From positions 34,334,540 through 34,398,539 of the forward strand of contig OY978527.1 of assembly GCA_963854835.1 (NCBI GenBank): a stretch of 64,000 bases of DNA, written 5' to 3'. Below, one piece after another: positions 30,118-40,740 of this stretch. Numbering within the stretch: the stretch's first letter is position 1; every line of letters starts with the position of its first letter. The notes below the pieces were generated by a model. It was not told the origin of the DNA. It saw only the letters and a program-made list of their open reading frames with translations, and did no database searches. Origin of the DNA: Megamerina dolium. Taxonomy: Eukaryota > Arthropoda > Insecta > Diptera > Megamerinidae. The translations under genes and the position numbers were made by a program.

Positions 30118-31330
30118 GTTGTTGTTGTTGTAGCAACTTCAATTTTTGTCGTCGTCATAATGCACAAGCTATTGTTCGATCGTGTCCTCGTAGAGGTTAA
30201 GTCTAAGAAATGTAGCCATCTCAAGTGGGTGTGTCCATAGTTTTAATGGTGGGGTGCAAGCGCCAATTAAATAGGTGGACTGTGTCCGATATATCGGGAT
30301 AATTCTCAATAGATAATTATTGTGGAACTTACTGAATCACGACCTGAGCTACGCCAGGATGCATCTTGTTTTCCTGGGCAATTGTGTTTCTACGTTGGCA
30401 ACAGGTGGGAGTCTTCCGTTAAGAATTTTGTTGGGCTCATGTGCACTTCTACCGCTTCCACATGCAAGAATTTGGAAGCAGAGGAATGCGAGTTGTGATC
30501 CAGCGAATTATTGTTCGTAAGTCTGTCAATGTCGTCATTGTTAATTGTCAAGTCGTTCTTGATCCGCCTCGGGGGTGGCGGCGCAAACGTACGAGCATTG
30601 TTGAGGTGCTCTTCCGTGTGGCAGGACAGCCAAAATTGTCTGGCTAGCAACACGTTGTGTTCTTGGACCTTGAGCATCTTCGTCTCCTTCATGGTCCTCG
30701 TAAGACGAGGATCATAAGATGGCAGCCAGTGATGGTGCGGAGTGGTGCATTTTGGGCCTCTTGTAAAATACGCCACTGTGTGTCACTTATGGATGATGTC
30801 CAGATGGGGGCTGCATCATTCGCCACTGATCTGGATATCCCTTTGAATGTTGTGAGTAGCGTTTGGCTGTCCTTACCCCATGAACTTCCAGCTAGGATCT
30901 TGATCACATTGTTGCGCTTGTAAACGCTATTGCGAGTTTTAGCAGCGTGGGTGGAGAAAGTGAGGAGATTATCGAAGGTTACGCCTAGGCGTTAATGTTG
31001 GTGGATAGCTCATCAGTGTTTTTACCCGTCGCGAGAATTGTGCAATCATCTGCGTACGAGAAGAGCATAATATTGCCGTTGGAGGCGGTATTTTCGAAAT
31101 GTAATGGTTGCACAATAGGGTGGATAGTACACCTCTCAGCGGGACACCTTGTTTTACACGCCTATATGGATTTTCGGTCCCTGAACCCCACGTATGCGTT
31201 TCTGCCGCTCATGTAGTTTGCCAGCCATCTCTTTATGCTGTTGGGCAGCGGTGACTCATACACATCTTGCAGCAGAGTGGCGTGACTTACTGTATCAAAC
31301 GCCTTCGCCAAGTCGAGCGCCACGAATAAA
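30118..31330 (-). pseudogene. Jockey-like LINE, 5'-truncated, degraded ORF2
   Basis: Minus strand, 5' to 3': FVALDLAKAFDTV (RT motif A) at about 31320, then LANYMSGRNAYVGFRDRK. The PQGGVLSP block is deleted, and FSYADDCTILA (catalytic YADD box) lies at about 31070-31040. Next is KILAGSSWGKDSQTLLTTFK at 30900, then QWRILQEAQNAPLRTITGCH. The tail follows with FLTEDSHLLP, CILA-stop-LRS and LWTHPLEMATFLRL at about 30240-30200. The 3' end is marked by a GTTGTTGTTGTTG tract (30118-30130, read on the plus strand). The copy starts in mid-RT, so it is 5'-truncated, and it is broken by frameshifts. It is closely related to the plus-strand copy at 5930-7370. Confidence 0.82.
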
Positions 31331-31673
31331 GAGATCTGTTATTTTACAAAGCGAAATGTTTTTTTTGCGATTTTCAAGAAAATTGAAAAAACATCGCATC
31401 ATGTTTCACCTGTTGGTCGTTTTCAAAAGTAATTTCTCTAGAAAAAAATAATAACATTTGTTTAAGGTGCCTTAATGTGCATATATGTGCCCGTATATGC
31501 ATATTTATCAATTAACAACTTTGTCTTGAAACGTCAACGTTATCAGTTATACGTCTATCATGGCGATCGTGTGCTCCATTCCTATATCTAGCCTGCTTTC
31601 TGCCCATTACCGAATCTTTTTGCTATATATAGTTATGTGTTTGTTGTGAAAGATCGTTTCTACATCAATCGTT
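31331..31673. other. Short intergenic stretch with one MITE-like end
   Basis: An AAGGTGCCTTAATGT string at 31464-31478 is the inverse of the TACATTAAGGCACC type of MITE end. The left partner was not found; the LINE at 30118-31330 abuts it. Confidence 0.4.
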
Positions 31674-32003
31674 GACATTAAGATGCCTCACAAAACAAAA
31701 CACAAAAAAAAATTGACTATTTTTTATGACGTCCAGCAAAATATTTCAGCTAAATCGTTTCGAAAACACTTCTACTAATTTCATTATTTTGAGTCTATCG
31801 TCAACAGATTTTTTAAGAACTTTGATGCTTTGAACTTAGTAGTTTATATTTTTCTACAAGTCTAAATTTCTATTCATAGAAAGCTCGATTTTTAAAGTTT
31901 TTTCCTTTCTATAAAACCGAATACGAGTATTCTGATGAACATCATAAAATTAATCAATTTTGCTGGTAAAAACAACACCCATATTATGAGGCAGCTTAAT
32001 GTA
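31674..32003. mobile_element. MITE, about 330 bp, TACATTAAG-type ends
   Basis: The left end reads ACATTAAGATGCCTCA; the right end is TGAGGCAGCTTAATGTA, its inverted repeat with one mismatch in 16. The interior is AT-rich and non-coding. It shares end type with the elements at 20987 and 50884. Confidence 0.7.
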
Positions 32004-32781
32004 ATATACATACATATGTTCCCTTAATGATTGCTGGTGGCAGGCAGCCCATTTTGACGCATGCGCTTTGTATTGCAACAAATAAATAATAAAACCAAGG
32101 CACTTGCTTCATTTAATGTTGTTGCGTGATGTTGCATTCATTTTGCACGCCATACATACTCACGCCGTACACTACTTATATTGGGGAACGACATTGTTAT
32201 AATGATAGAGTAAAGAGGCGTTCAAAGTACTCTTTCAAAAGAAAAAAAATATATATGCTTAATGAGAATATGCAAATATAATAGGTAGTATGTAGGTAGT
32301 ATGTAGTTTTTATTCTTTCATCATTTGTTTTGTTTTTTCTTCTTTATCGGAAGCGCGTGTCAAATGTTGTGGATTCTTTTTTTTTTTTCATTGATTTCTT
32401 TGGTTGCTTGTATTTGTATACTAGTCAAGGCCAAGGTCATAATAAGTGGATATACATATGTACATATGTATATGAACACAAGAGATACAAGAGTAAGAGA
32501 GTTAAATAAACAAATAGTTATATTAAAAATATTTACAGTATTAAATGAAATTAATAATGAGTTTTTTTATGGGTGAGAACTTTAAATATAAAAGAAAAAT
32601 ACAAAAATCAATATTTTATTCAAGAAATTATTTGTATTTATAAGTTTACGTCTTTTGGGATATTTGGGAGCAAATTCGATCTTAATAAGCTTCCACATTC
32701 CGCATCGTAACTAATTTTTAGCTTATACCAGTGACCTAAGATAGCCACCCAAAAATATTTTAGCGAATTCAGACCGCATTA

Positions 32782-33872
32782 CAGTGCAATCCGGTTATAA
32801 TGGACTCAACGGGACCATGTCAAATTGTCCATTATAACCGAGTGTCCATCTAATCAGAATATAAAATTTTTAACTCAAAAAGTAAATTCAATGTGTTTTA
32901 TTTATTAAATCAATAAAGTTTATGCAAAAAAATACAAAATTAAGAAAATAATGAGTTTAATTAAGTCTTTTGAAAAAAGTCAGTGATTATCTTTTGGGTG
33001 AATGCCTTATTGGCAAAATCTTTTTGTAGTGTGATTTCGACTTTATTGAGCAAATTGATTGCATCTGAACTATTCTCTTTTTGTTGAAAATATAGCTTCA
33101 GTTTCTTAAAACAATTCATAGCGTCTTCTATTTTTATTATAGTTTCGGGTTGTGCTAAATCTTCATCACCGGAGTCTTCTTCAAGCAGCTCGTGCAGAAA
33201 GTCTTGAATTAAGTCATTGTCTAAGTGTTCTTCTGTGGCTATAATATTCTAGTCAATCCTTGAATATTCATCAAACTTGCTTAAAACCATTACGTTATTT
33301 ATTTCGACAAGTTTGTTTAAAGGTTCATCGTCCTCCGGGTCGAAATTTAATCCATCAGGAATGTCTTTTACCAGACCAGCATGTCGAAAACAGTTTCTTA
33401 TGGTTTCCTTAGAGACACTTTCCCATGCAACACTTAACATATTAACAGCATCTAAAAGACTCACAGCTTTTGTCGGGTTTGCTTCTTCAGGAAGGTCCAT
33501 AATTTTCATCAGAAGCTGCTTTCTATAAGATTGTTTCAAGCTATTAATGACACCTTGATCCATAGGCTGAAGAACCGATGTAGTATTAGGCGGAAGAAAA
33601 TGTAGTTTAATGTTGTGAAGATGAACTTGAGGATGAGAAGGGCAATTATCTACTAATAGCAAAATTTTAGTCTTGGCTTTTATAAGTTCACAATGAAAGC
33701 TTCGGTTATAATGGACAAAATCCGATTTTATTGTCTATTATAACCGGAGTCTATTATAACCGAGTCTATTTTAACCGAGTTTTTTACATATGTTTGAACT
33801 GGGACTTGACAAAGAGGTACATAATAACAGAGTTTCCATCTTAAGCGAGTCCATTATAAATGAATTACACTG
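32782..33872 (-). mobile_element. Tigger/pogo-type element with both terminal repeats, internally deleted
   Basis: The ends are CAGTGCAATCCGGTTATAAT after TA at 32780-32781, and ATTATAAATGAATTACACTG before TA at 33873-33874. Subterminal copies of GTCCATTATAACCGA occur on both sides (32830-32845, and several at 33700-33780). Length is 1,091 bp versus roughly 2.5 kb for complete Tigger elements, so about half, including the N-terminal DNA-binding part, is missing. Confidence 0.9.
32961..33700 (-). pseudogene. Tigger-like transposase, C-terminal DDE part
   Basis: The frame starts around 33700 with ELIKAKTKILLLVDNCPSHP (second catalytic Asp in VDN). It continues with LPPNTTSVLQPMDQGVINSL (third acidic residue in MDQG), AWESVSKETIRNCFRHAG, and an acidic stretch DGLNFDPEDDEPL. 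One TAG at about 33250 (after KFDEYSRID) interrupts it. The same frame then continues, open, through EEHLDNDLIQDFLHELLEED to a stop at 32961-32963. The N-terminal helix-turn-helix/CENPB part and first catalytic Asp are absent, so this cannot be an active transposase. Apart from one stop it is well preserved, suggesting a younger insertion than the mariners. Confidence 0.88.
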
Positions 33873-33874
33873 TA

Positions 33875-34386
33875 TTTTGTAGGATAATAAGCATGTCCAA
33901 ATCGTTAAACAATTTTTTAAAACTTTATATTACACAAATCAATTTATTGATGAGGTATAAGGGCCATCCGGTTCATATGAAAAAATCTAATCAAACTTCT
34001 TGAATTGAATTAAATATATCTGAAAAAATTTCTTTCGCTTGAGATATTAAACTGAAAAATACATGAACGTCGTTATTGATATGGAAATTGTTTTGTTTTT
34101 GTTTTCAGCCTATTCCCGTAAATTTTGTCAAAGAAATAAATAAATAAATAAAATGAATGAAATAAATTGTTATTATTTGTCAATTATTATTTGTTATTAT
34201 TTTCCTTCACACATACTCCACAACATAGGTAGAGCCATATTAAAATATTATGTATGTATTTTTTGATAAAAATTTGATTTTCGCAAGATAATCTTAGCAT
34301 ACTCGCTTAGTGCAATGATGTCAATTACTTTCATTTTTTCCACTGCACAGAGATGTTATTTATCAATTTATTTATTTAAACGTTAA
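33875..34386. other. Intergenic DNA, no gene seen
   Basis: AT-rich, with AAAT repeats at 34136-34150; nothing coding. Confidence 0.5.
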
Positions 34387-34399
34387 TAATTTTATTATT

Positions 34400-34771
34400 G
34401 TGGGTGGGTGCCGTAGCTCAGTGGTTAGTGTGTTCGCCTTCTGATCTGTAGGTCGTGGGTTCAATCCCCGGCTGATGCATAACAAATTTAATATCGAAAA
34501 GATTTTTCTTTCGAATGGTACCCACCTGTCGGCAAGCAATTGGCAATTCTTCCGACAGTAACAACTTGCCATGAAAAAGCTTCTTAAAGAACTCTGTGAC
34601 AAAGCTCAGAAAAAGTGATGTCACAAGTGTTCTGCCGTTCGGAACCGGCTAAAATAAGTAGGTCCCTTCTAATACTGTCCAATTTAAGACGCACAACAGT
34701 AATGGAAGAGAAGCTCGGCCAATGAGTCCTTTGGGGCTTTAAGTGCCACATATTTATTTTTTTTTTTTTTT
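34400..34771 (+). mobile_element. tRNA-derived SINE, copy 4 (type A, complete)
   Basis: The best type A copy. Direct repeats TAATTTTATTATT at 34387-34399 and 34772-34784 flank it as a 13-bp target-site duplication. It has a Pol III A box TAGCTCAGTGG (34414-34424) and a B box GGTTCAATCCC (34458-34468) in a tRNA-like head of about 75 bp. The unique body of about 270 bp ends GGGGCTTTAAGTGCCACATA, followed by a T-rich tail of about 20 nt. Minus-strand reading frames here are artefacts. Confidence 0.92.
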
Positions 34772-34784
34772 TAATTTTATTATT

Positions 34785-37700
34785 AAGAAGAAAAGAAAGA
34801 GGAAGAATGATCCAATAAATTTATTTTACTATTTTTGATACATTTAATCAATAAAATAATCAATAATAATAAAATAATTAATATATTGTATAAAATGAAA
34901 ATCAAATCAACTCTGTTTAGGAAACTTAGCATTTATGTCATTTTACTGGCGCGTAGTTACCGATAGATGTCGAATAAAACGCGAATAATATTTAATTACA
35001 GTATGTACTTCAAATATATCTCTCTAAGCATTAAACACTTTCGTTTGTTTTCTCCATAGAAAACATCTATAGCATTTTGCTTTACAGTTCGCTGTCAGGA
35101 AACAATATGTATTATGCATACATATGTAGGATGTAGTAAATACATACATACATACATACATACATGCATGCAATTACAATTGATGAGAAACTCTCACATT
35201 AAATGCCTTTTTGTTTGACTGAAAAAAATATACCTGCAAAGTCTGAGAAGTGATGCGCCTAATTCCATCTATGTGCCGATTTCAGCGAAAACAATTATTG
35301 TGCTCGAATATTCAATAATTCAGGGTTGATATTTCACACAATTTCACATCAATCTAATAATTTATCCTTCGTTTACAATCTTTTTGAAATGGACGAGTTT
35401 ATGTATTATTTTATAAGGAAAAATCTGAAACACATAAATGTGATTAAACATTAAACATGAAGTTAAGTTAACAAAAGATGACAAAAATCAATGAAATATG
35501 ATGCGAATTATGTCCTTATTCACCGTATATATCGAATTTGATTCTGAGCGATTATTTTATGCTTAAAAACATTAACAAAAACAAAAACAAAACAAAAACA
35601 TTAACAAGAACAAATCATATTTTTCAAAAGTCATCGAAAAGTTACAAAAACTTTGAACTAAATATAAATAACTAAATAACTATAGTTTACTTAGAAATTT
35701 ATTCACGGTTTTTCATTGTTAGACCTGACATTTTTCAAGCAGCCCTCATACATATGTACCTACATTTTTTAAAAGGAAAATACAACAAAGAAATTTTACT
35801 TTCTATAAAACTATAAGCAATATCCTATACCTACATTAGAAGAATAGGATAAACATGAAAAAATTCAATTTCTGTTTTTTTTTTACATAGATCAAATATC
35901 CTTCTTGTATTTATGTATAGAAAATACATAACTCTGTGTACCTCCTATGAATGTGTATGTGTCAAACTATTATACATAGACATATTTGTCCTGTATATAT
36001 GTATGTTTGGGGATTTTTTTTTTCAAAAGAATAGAACTACAGCACTAAAATAGTCGTCGAAACACAATAATCTAGTTTTTCTTTTGGAAAACAAATATCC
36101 TACAATATCTGTTCATGTATACGTTAAGTGAAAACAAAACAAAACTAAAAAAAAAATCGTTATAGGAAGAAGAAGGTAAAAATCTATCAGAACAAGTTGA
36201 TTTCTTTAATGCAGCATAATAGCGAAACTGAGAGTGAGAGTGAGAGAGAGAGAGAGAGTACGGAGGGATATTAAAAAAGAGCAAATAGTTTTGTTCAATT
36301 AACAGAGTACAATAAAGTTAACAGAGGTAATACTCTAACATTAATGTAAATGTACAGAGATCTCACAGAGTAATCACTGTTTTTCAGCCTAGTCTAATTA
36401 AAAAAGAAATAAGTTAAATTTTGTACTGCTGTAAATTCTATAATATTTGTGGAAATGAATTTTTTATATTTTTTTAGAACTTATTTTTTTGTATATATAA
36501 TATACTAAAGGTGTGTTTTATTCAACACTCATATATTTTTATTCACATGATTAATACATGGTAAAACAACAACAAAGGTGCTAACATAAGCTACTATGTA
36601 TACTCAAACGCTAAAAATCATAGAATACTGCTACTGCTACTATGTTAACTATCGCTATCTACTATGCATTTATTTAAACATCAAAAATGTCATAATTAAA
36701 AAGAAGAGCAATAGGAAGGAAAAATAGAAAAAAAAAATTTGTCACTATTTTTATCAATTAAATAATCAGAATTATTTAATTCATAAAATTTATATATATA
36801 ATAAAAATAAATCAGCTCTGTTTGGGAATCAGTTTGTTTAGCAATTATGTTGCTTTAGTGACACAAAGGGACAAGCGAGTTGTCGAGAAATAAACAAATT
36901 TATTATTTTTTTTATAATATAGGTTCTTGTATATAGAACATTTAAATCGACATAGAATATCTCTATATCTCTTTAAGAGATGTGGTTTAATGTATTATCA
37001 GGTTACGACATCTTAGATTCAAATTTACCTATCTCTGGGCATGACCTCATGGGCTTCCAAAACGAATTAGTTTCTGACTAACAAGACATGTTTAAGATAT
37101 AACATGGGCATGTCCTTTATTTTCTTGATTATGTGACGTATGTAGAATGTTGGCTATTTACAAAATAAAGTGCTTGTTCAAGGTATCTTAATAGAAGGTA
37201 GAGCAATTGGAAGAGATTCCTCTTGGCTGCGCCATATAATGTCAAAATCTGGCTTCTTATAGTGTTAAACTAGCGTGTTTGTTGTTTTCTGTTCTACTTC
37301 AGTTGTTTCTTTTTTACTACTTCTTCTTCTTCTACCTTTCCCGTGTGTTTGTTGTTGTTTCATTTTCTCCTTCAATCGTGATAACTCTCCCTAATGGCTC
37401 TACCTTGTATTATAATACCATGGTGATTGTTCTTGTTACTCAGAAAACAATTCGGCATACTCGTTTTGAGAGCCCAAGATGTCGTGTGCAGAGAGAGAGA
37501 GAGTCAACCTGTGAAACTGCGATGTCATTGCTTTCTAGTTCTAAAATCATGGTTTAAACTCATTTTTATTCTCTCTATCTCTCCCTCTCTCTCTCTCTCT
37601 CTCTGTAATTGTTCACAATGTGCACAACATATTCGTAAGATCGATTTAACCCTCTTCTGAAGCGAAGAAAAAAAAAACATAGATTCGTGTAACGTCATCA

Positions 37701-37925
37701 AGAACATTGTACGAATGTTTACATTACTCACTTATGTAGAGAGCACTAGCATATGCGTGTATGTAGCATACCGCTAAAGTAGTACTTAAGGGTTTGTCAG
37801 AGGACGAAGGGTATCATTACGGAATTGGTTTGCAAACAGTGAACAACCAAAGTGATCGTACTCTTTGGGAAAACAAGTTCAATAAGGAATACAAAATCAA
37901 AGTAAGATTGTAACATCTTACACAC
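34785..37925. other. Intergenic DNA upstream of l'sc
   Basis: No coding region recognised. Contains ATAC repeats (35145-35167), a (GA)n tract (36235-36258) and a (CT)n tract (37570-37602). GAGA-type tracts can bind GAGA factor in flies, but this is only suggestive here. In Drosophila the long DNA around achaete-scute genes carries enhancers for proneural clusters; none can be delimited from sequence alone. Confidence 0.45.
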
Positions 37926-37930
37926 ATAAA

Positions 37931-37966
37931 ATCAGTTGTGCTTAAACGATCAACGAGAGTGGACGA
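37931..37966 (+). promoter_or_regulatory. Candidate l'sc core promoter: initiator plus DPE
   Basis: TCAGTT at 37932-37937 matches the fly initiator TCAKTY. With the A at 37934 as +1, positions +28 to +33 are GGACGA (37961-37966), which matches the downstream promoter element RGWYVT at five of six positions at exactly the required spacing. No TATA box lies at -30. The initiator overlaps an E-box, CAGTTG (37933-37938). The resulting 5' untranslated region would be 112 nt. Confidence 0.5.
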
Positions 37967-38045
37967 GTGATTAAGAAAAAGAATAAATAAATAATTTTAT
38001 TTAGAAAATAAAAGGTGTTCGCATCAAAATTATAAATTTGCGAAA

Positions 38046-38924
38046 ATGACAAGTGTGTATACGTCGCATATGAATTTTCAACAACAACAACATCAATTTC
38101 AAATGTTGAATCCGAGCAGTGTAATGCTGCAACAACAACAACAACAACAGCAACTGTATGTTGGCAAACATCAAACGATTGCACCGGCGGCGCCAGCTAA
38201 AATTTTGGGTACGAGTAATTTGCAAAATATTCAAGCGGCTACTGATGGATTTGGACCGATGTTGTCGAAAAAGAAATACACCTATGTCAATATGCCGTAC
38301 GGTGAACAATTGCCATCGGTCGCACGACGAAATGCACGTGAGCGTAATCGTGTGAAACAGGTTAATAACGGTTTTGCAGCTCTACGTCAACATATTCCAC
38401 AGTCTGTCATTAATATGTTGTCGAATGGTGGACGCGGTGCTAGCAAGAAACTATCAAAAGTCGATACGCTTCGCATTGCTGTCGAATATATACGCGGCTT
38501 AGAAGATATGCTCGAAGAGACTCAATCACCACAGAAGCAATCCTCGTCTGGTGGTGGTGGTGGTGATGGTTGTGCAACAGGAAATTTCGATGACTCCAGT
38601 ATTGATGGTAGTCATTGTGATTACTCATCGGCTGGCAGTCCAGTTGATGGTCAACATTATCATCAGTTTGCTCATGGCAATTCATATCATTCGGAAGCTT
38701 CAGTTTCACCTACACCATCCTACACTGATTCGGATATATCGATTGGTGCCGCCAGCTATATTCAACCAATACAGCTAGATAAGTCCATCGTCAGCGAACA
38801 GCACTCACAAGAGATGATATTCAAGTTTGAACCGTTCGATAATTACAATCAAATTGACAATAATGATGATCAGCCCGATGATGAGGAACTTCTGGATTAC
38901 ATATCATCGTGGCAGGAACAATAA
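38046..38924 (+). CDS. l(1)sc: Lethal of scute (L'sc) proneural bHLH transcription factor
   Basis: A complete single-exon gene of 292 residues; Drosophila L'sc is somewhat shorter as I recall. Order: MTS start; two Gln-rich runs (about residues 12-18 and 29-36); [10 protein letters not shown] and GPMLSKKK, typical of L'sc; basic region [15 protein letters not shown] (93-107); helix 1 to about 117; loop with [13 protein letters not shown]; helix 2 [14 protein letters not shown] (139-152); a Gly run and a Ser-rich linker; SPTPSY (221-226); acidic C-terminus [15 protein letters not shown] (278-292). [14 protein letters not shown] before the helix separates L'sc from Scute and Achaete. The family dimerises with Daughterless, binds E-boxes and confers neural precursor fate. 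The ATG has a good fly context (GAAA before it), and no intron signals interrupt the frame. Extra length lies mainly in Gln, Gly and Ser-rich linkers. Confidence 0.96.
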   Translation: MTSVYTSHMNFQQQQHQFQMLNPSSVMLQQQQQQQQLYVGKHQTIAPAAPAKILGTSNLQNIQAATDGFGPMLSKKKYTYVNMPYGEQLPSVARRNARERNRVKQVNNGFAALRQHIPQSVINMLSNGGRGASKKLSKVDTLRIAVEYIRGLEDMLEETQSPQKQSSSGGGGGDGCATGNFDDSSIDGSHCDYSSAGSPVDGQHYHQFAHGNSYHSEASVSPTPSYTDSDISIGAASYIQPIQLDKSIVSEQHSQEMIFKFEPFDNYNQIDNNDDQPDDEELLDYISSWQEQ

Positions 38925-39182
38925 ACGACTTGTGTCATTCTTGTCCGCCCGCCTTAGCAATGTGAGAGATAACAAGACCCAGTTTCCAACACCACTCAAT
39001 CGGTAGCAAAAACAGTAGTAGCAGCAGCAGCAACTACAATTATATATTAAGACTGTTTCCGTGCGTGTCGCTCAGCTGCATACTACCATACACATACACG
39101 TATATACCTATATTTATGACTATCTATTGTTGAATACACTAGTCAAGTGGTATGTCATGTATGCAAGTCAATGTGTACAATT

Positions 39183-39190
39183 TGTAAATA
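39183..39190 (+). promoter_or_regulatory. Pumilio-type site in l'sc 3' region
   Basis: TGTAAATA matches the Pumilio recognition element UGUANAUA. It lies about 260 nt after the l'sc stop and 39 nt before the first proneural box. An 8-mer can occur by chance. Confidence 0.35.
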
Positions 39191-39228
39191 CGATTTTGTG
39201 CCTTAGATGTAATACTATTTAGTTTTAA

Positions 39229-39241
39229 AATGGAAGACAAT
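39229..39241 (+). promoter_or_regulatory. Proneural box 1 in l'sc 3' UTR
   Basis: AATGGAAGACAAT matches exactly the proneural box described for the 3' UTRs of Drosophila proneural genes, including l'sc. In Drosophila its core GGAAGAC is complementary to the GY box (GTCTTCC) of Bearded and Enhancer-of-split family transcripts, and RNA:RNA pairing has been proposed. Lying 305 nt after the stop, it also supports the l'sc assignment and a 3' UTR of at least 380 nt. Confidence 0.85.
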
Positions 39242-39289
39242 GATTTCAGTTTATTCGCGTATACATAGATTTTAGCCTTATAATTACAT

Positions 39290-39302
39290 AATGGAAGACA
39301 CT
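39290..39302 (+). promoter_or_regulatory. Proneural box 2 in l'sc 3' UTR
   Basis: AATGGAAGACACT matches the same motif at 12 of 13 positions and keeps the whole ATGGAAGACA core. It lies 61 nt after the first box, so two pairing sites are present in tandem. Confidence 0.75.
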
Positions 39303-39554
39303 AAACTAGTTATAAGTAAGCAAATTGTGGTAAAAGTATATTTATTCAAAAATATATATATGATAAATATTCTTGAAAATAATTTGAAAAAAAAAAACAA
39401 AAATCAGTTTATTTACTTTCTAGGACTAGGTTCTATTTTTGGTATTATTATGCTCATTTGATTGGATTTCCTTCCATCGTTGAAACCAGTCTTTCGAGTT
39501 GTTGTTTTGATACTTACGGTCGCTTACGACGGGTACTTAGACCTGTATGAAATT

Positions 39555-39560
39555 AATAAA
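39555..39560 (+). terminator. Possible l'sc polyadenylation signal
   Basis: AATAAA is the first canonical signal downstream of both proneural boxes. A variant, AATATA, lies nearer at 39351. Another AATAAA (38920-38925) overlaps the stop codon; using it would exclude the boxes, so it is less likely. Which is used cannot be decided from sequence. Confidence 0.3.
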
Positions 39561-40260
39561 AATGGTTTAAAATTAGTGCTTAGTCCCCAAAAAATTAAAA
39601 ATCAAACGCAAAGTACCTACATTTTCAGCAATTTTCTCACACTACTCACAATAGCATCAAAAGGCAAATTCTGGTAGAGTTGCGCAGAGTTCCATTTTAC
39701 ATTACCAGCGGTGATCGGATACCGAATGAAACTCATAATATAGACCTTAGACTTGGTTACAAGTATATACTAGAATTATACGTTACTCGCCTATATTTTT
39801 TTTTTTACTAGTTCCATAACATGTACTTGTCCACCCTACTTTTTAAAATGACAACCCTTTTATCGAATGAATAGACTATAGTAACTGCCTCAATTGCTAG
39901 TTTGCTACACTTACTATAATTTCATATTTGAAGGTGATGAGAAATACCAGAAAATACCAAGAGAGAAGCTATTAGTGTCAAACAGAATGATGGCTGACTT
40001 CCTAAACTTATTGATAAAATGTATCAATACAGTTTTAATACCCCATTGATACATTGCGTAGTTACTTTTGTAATACTTTGATTTGGATGCGCAATTTGCT
40101 TTTCTCTGCGTATCGATAATAAGAGTGATGCATTTGGGAACATAATACTTTGTCAAAATTTTAAGAATTGCCTTTAGACACAAGTTGCAATGTATTACTG
40201 CAAAGCAACATGTGTTTAGGAAGTCACCCGATATCTCACACAGAGGAGACATTTGTATCA
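39561..40260. other. Intergenic DNA, no gene seen
   Basis: A 124-residue minus-strand frame (40288-39914) has no recognisable motif and is not called. Confidence 0.4.
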
Positions 40261-40261
40261 C

Positions 40262-40740
40262 TTTAGACTGCCGCAGATCTTTTAACAAGATCGCAGAGCA
40301 GCATAAAATACTTTTTTACTGGGGGACTGGATATAGGGAAATAAAATGGGACTGTAGAGCGGAAGAGCTTGCACGACAGGGGACAACTGTATCACTTCAA
40401 GGTGAAAATAGACTTTTAGGAATTCCACCAAAAACGTGCAAACACAATTTGGAAGTATTAACCTTCAACGCTGTCCAAAGAAGATGGATGGGAATGTTTA
40501 CAGGGCCACAGTCTCAAAGGCAGTCATGTAGTTAGGCTTGGCTTAGGTCATCTGGCAAATGATTTCGTGGCAAAGATGAAGATAAATTGGAAAGTGCCAA
40601 AAAGAGAGAGAGAGAAGCATTTGCTATGCAAATGCCCTGCAATTTGTATTAGAAGGCAAAGCCAACTTCTAGGGTATCCATTTGGTTCAGTGGGCAGGAA
40701 TTGCATACTATCCATGCGATATGGCAATGGGTCGCTTTTG
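40262..40740 (+). pseudogene. R1/I-like LINE fragment, RNase H and zinc tail
   Basis: The open part (to 40535) reads CRRSFNKIAEQHKILFYWGT, then GYREIKWDCRAEELARQGTT, the end of a LINE RNase H domain (FWVPGHRDIEGNCRADELAR in related elements; the GHxxxxGN His is replaced by Tyr here). After a frameshift come LGLGHLANDFVAKMK and KHLLCKCPAI, matching LTGHC...EHLLCECPAL. A GAGAGAGAGAG run lies inside. It is 5'-truncated and dead. Confidence 0.72.

Noticed and set aside
34411..34470. tRNA gene
   Set aside because: A and B boxes are present, but the sequence continues into a shared 270-bp body with target duplications and recurs six times; it is a SINE head. The acceptor stem is not closed.
38001..38709. 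Open frames overlapping l'sc on the other strand and in other frames
   Set aside because: They are shadows of the l'sc coding sequence, with His- or Leu-rich runs that are only the CAA and GGT repeats read in other frames.
39914..40288. 124-residue minus-strand frame downstream of l'sc
   Set aside because: No recognisable domain, no start context, and it overlaps the beginning of a plus-strand LINE remnant.
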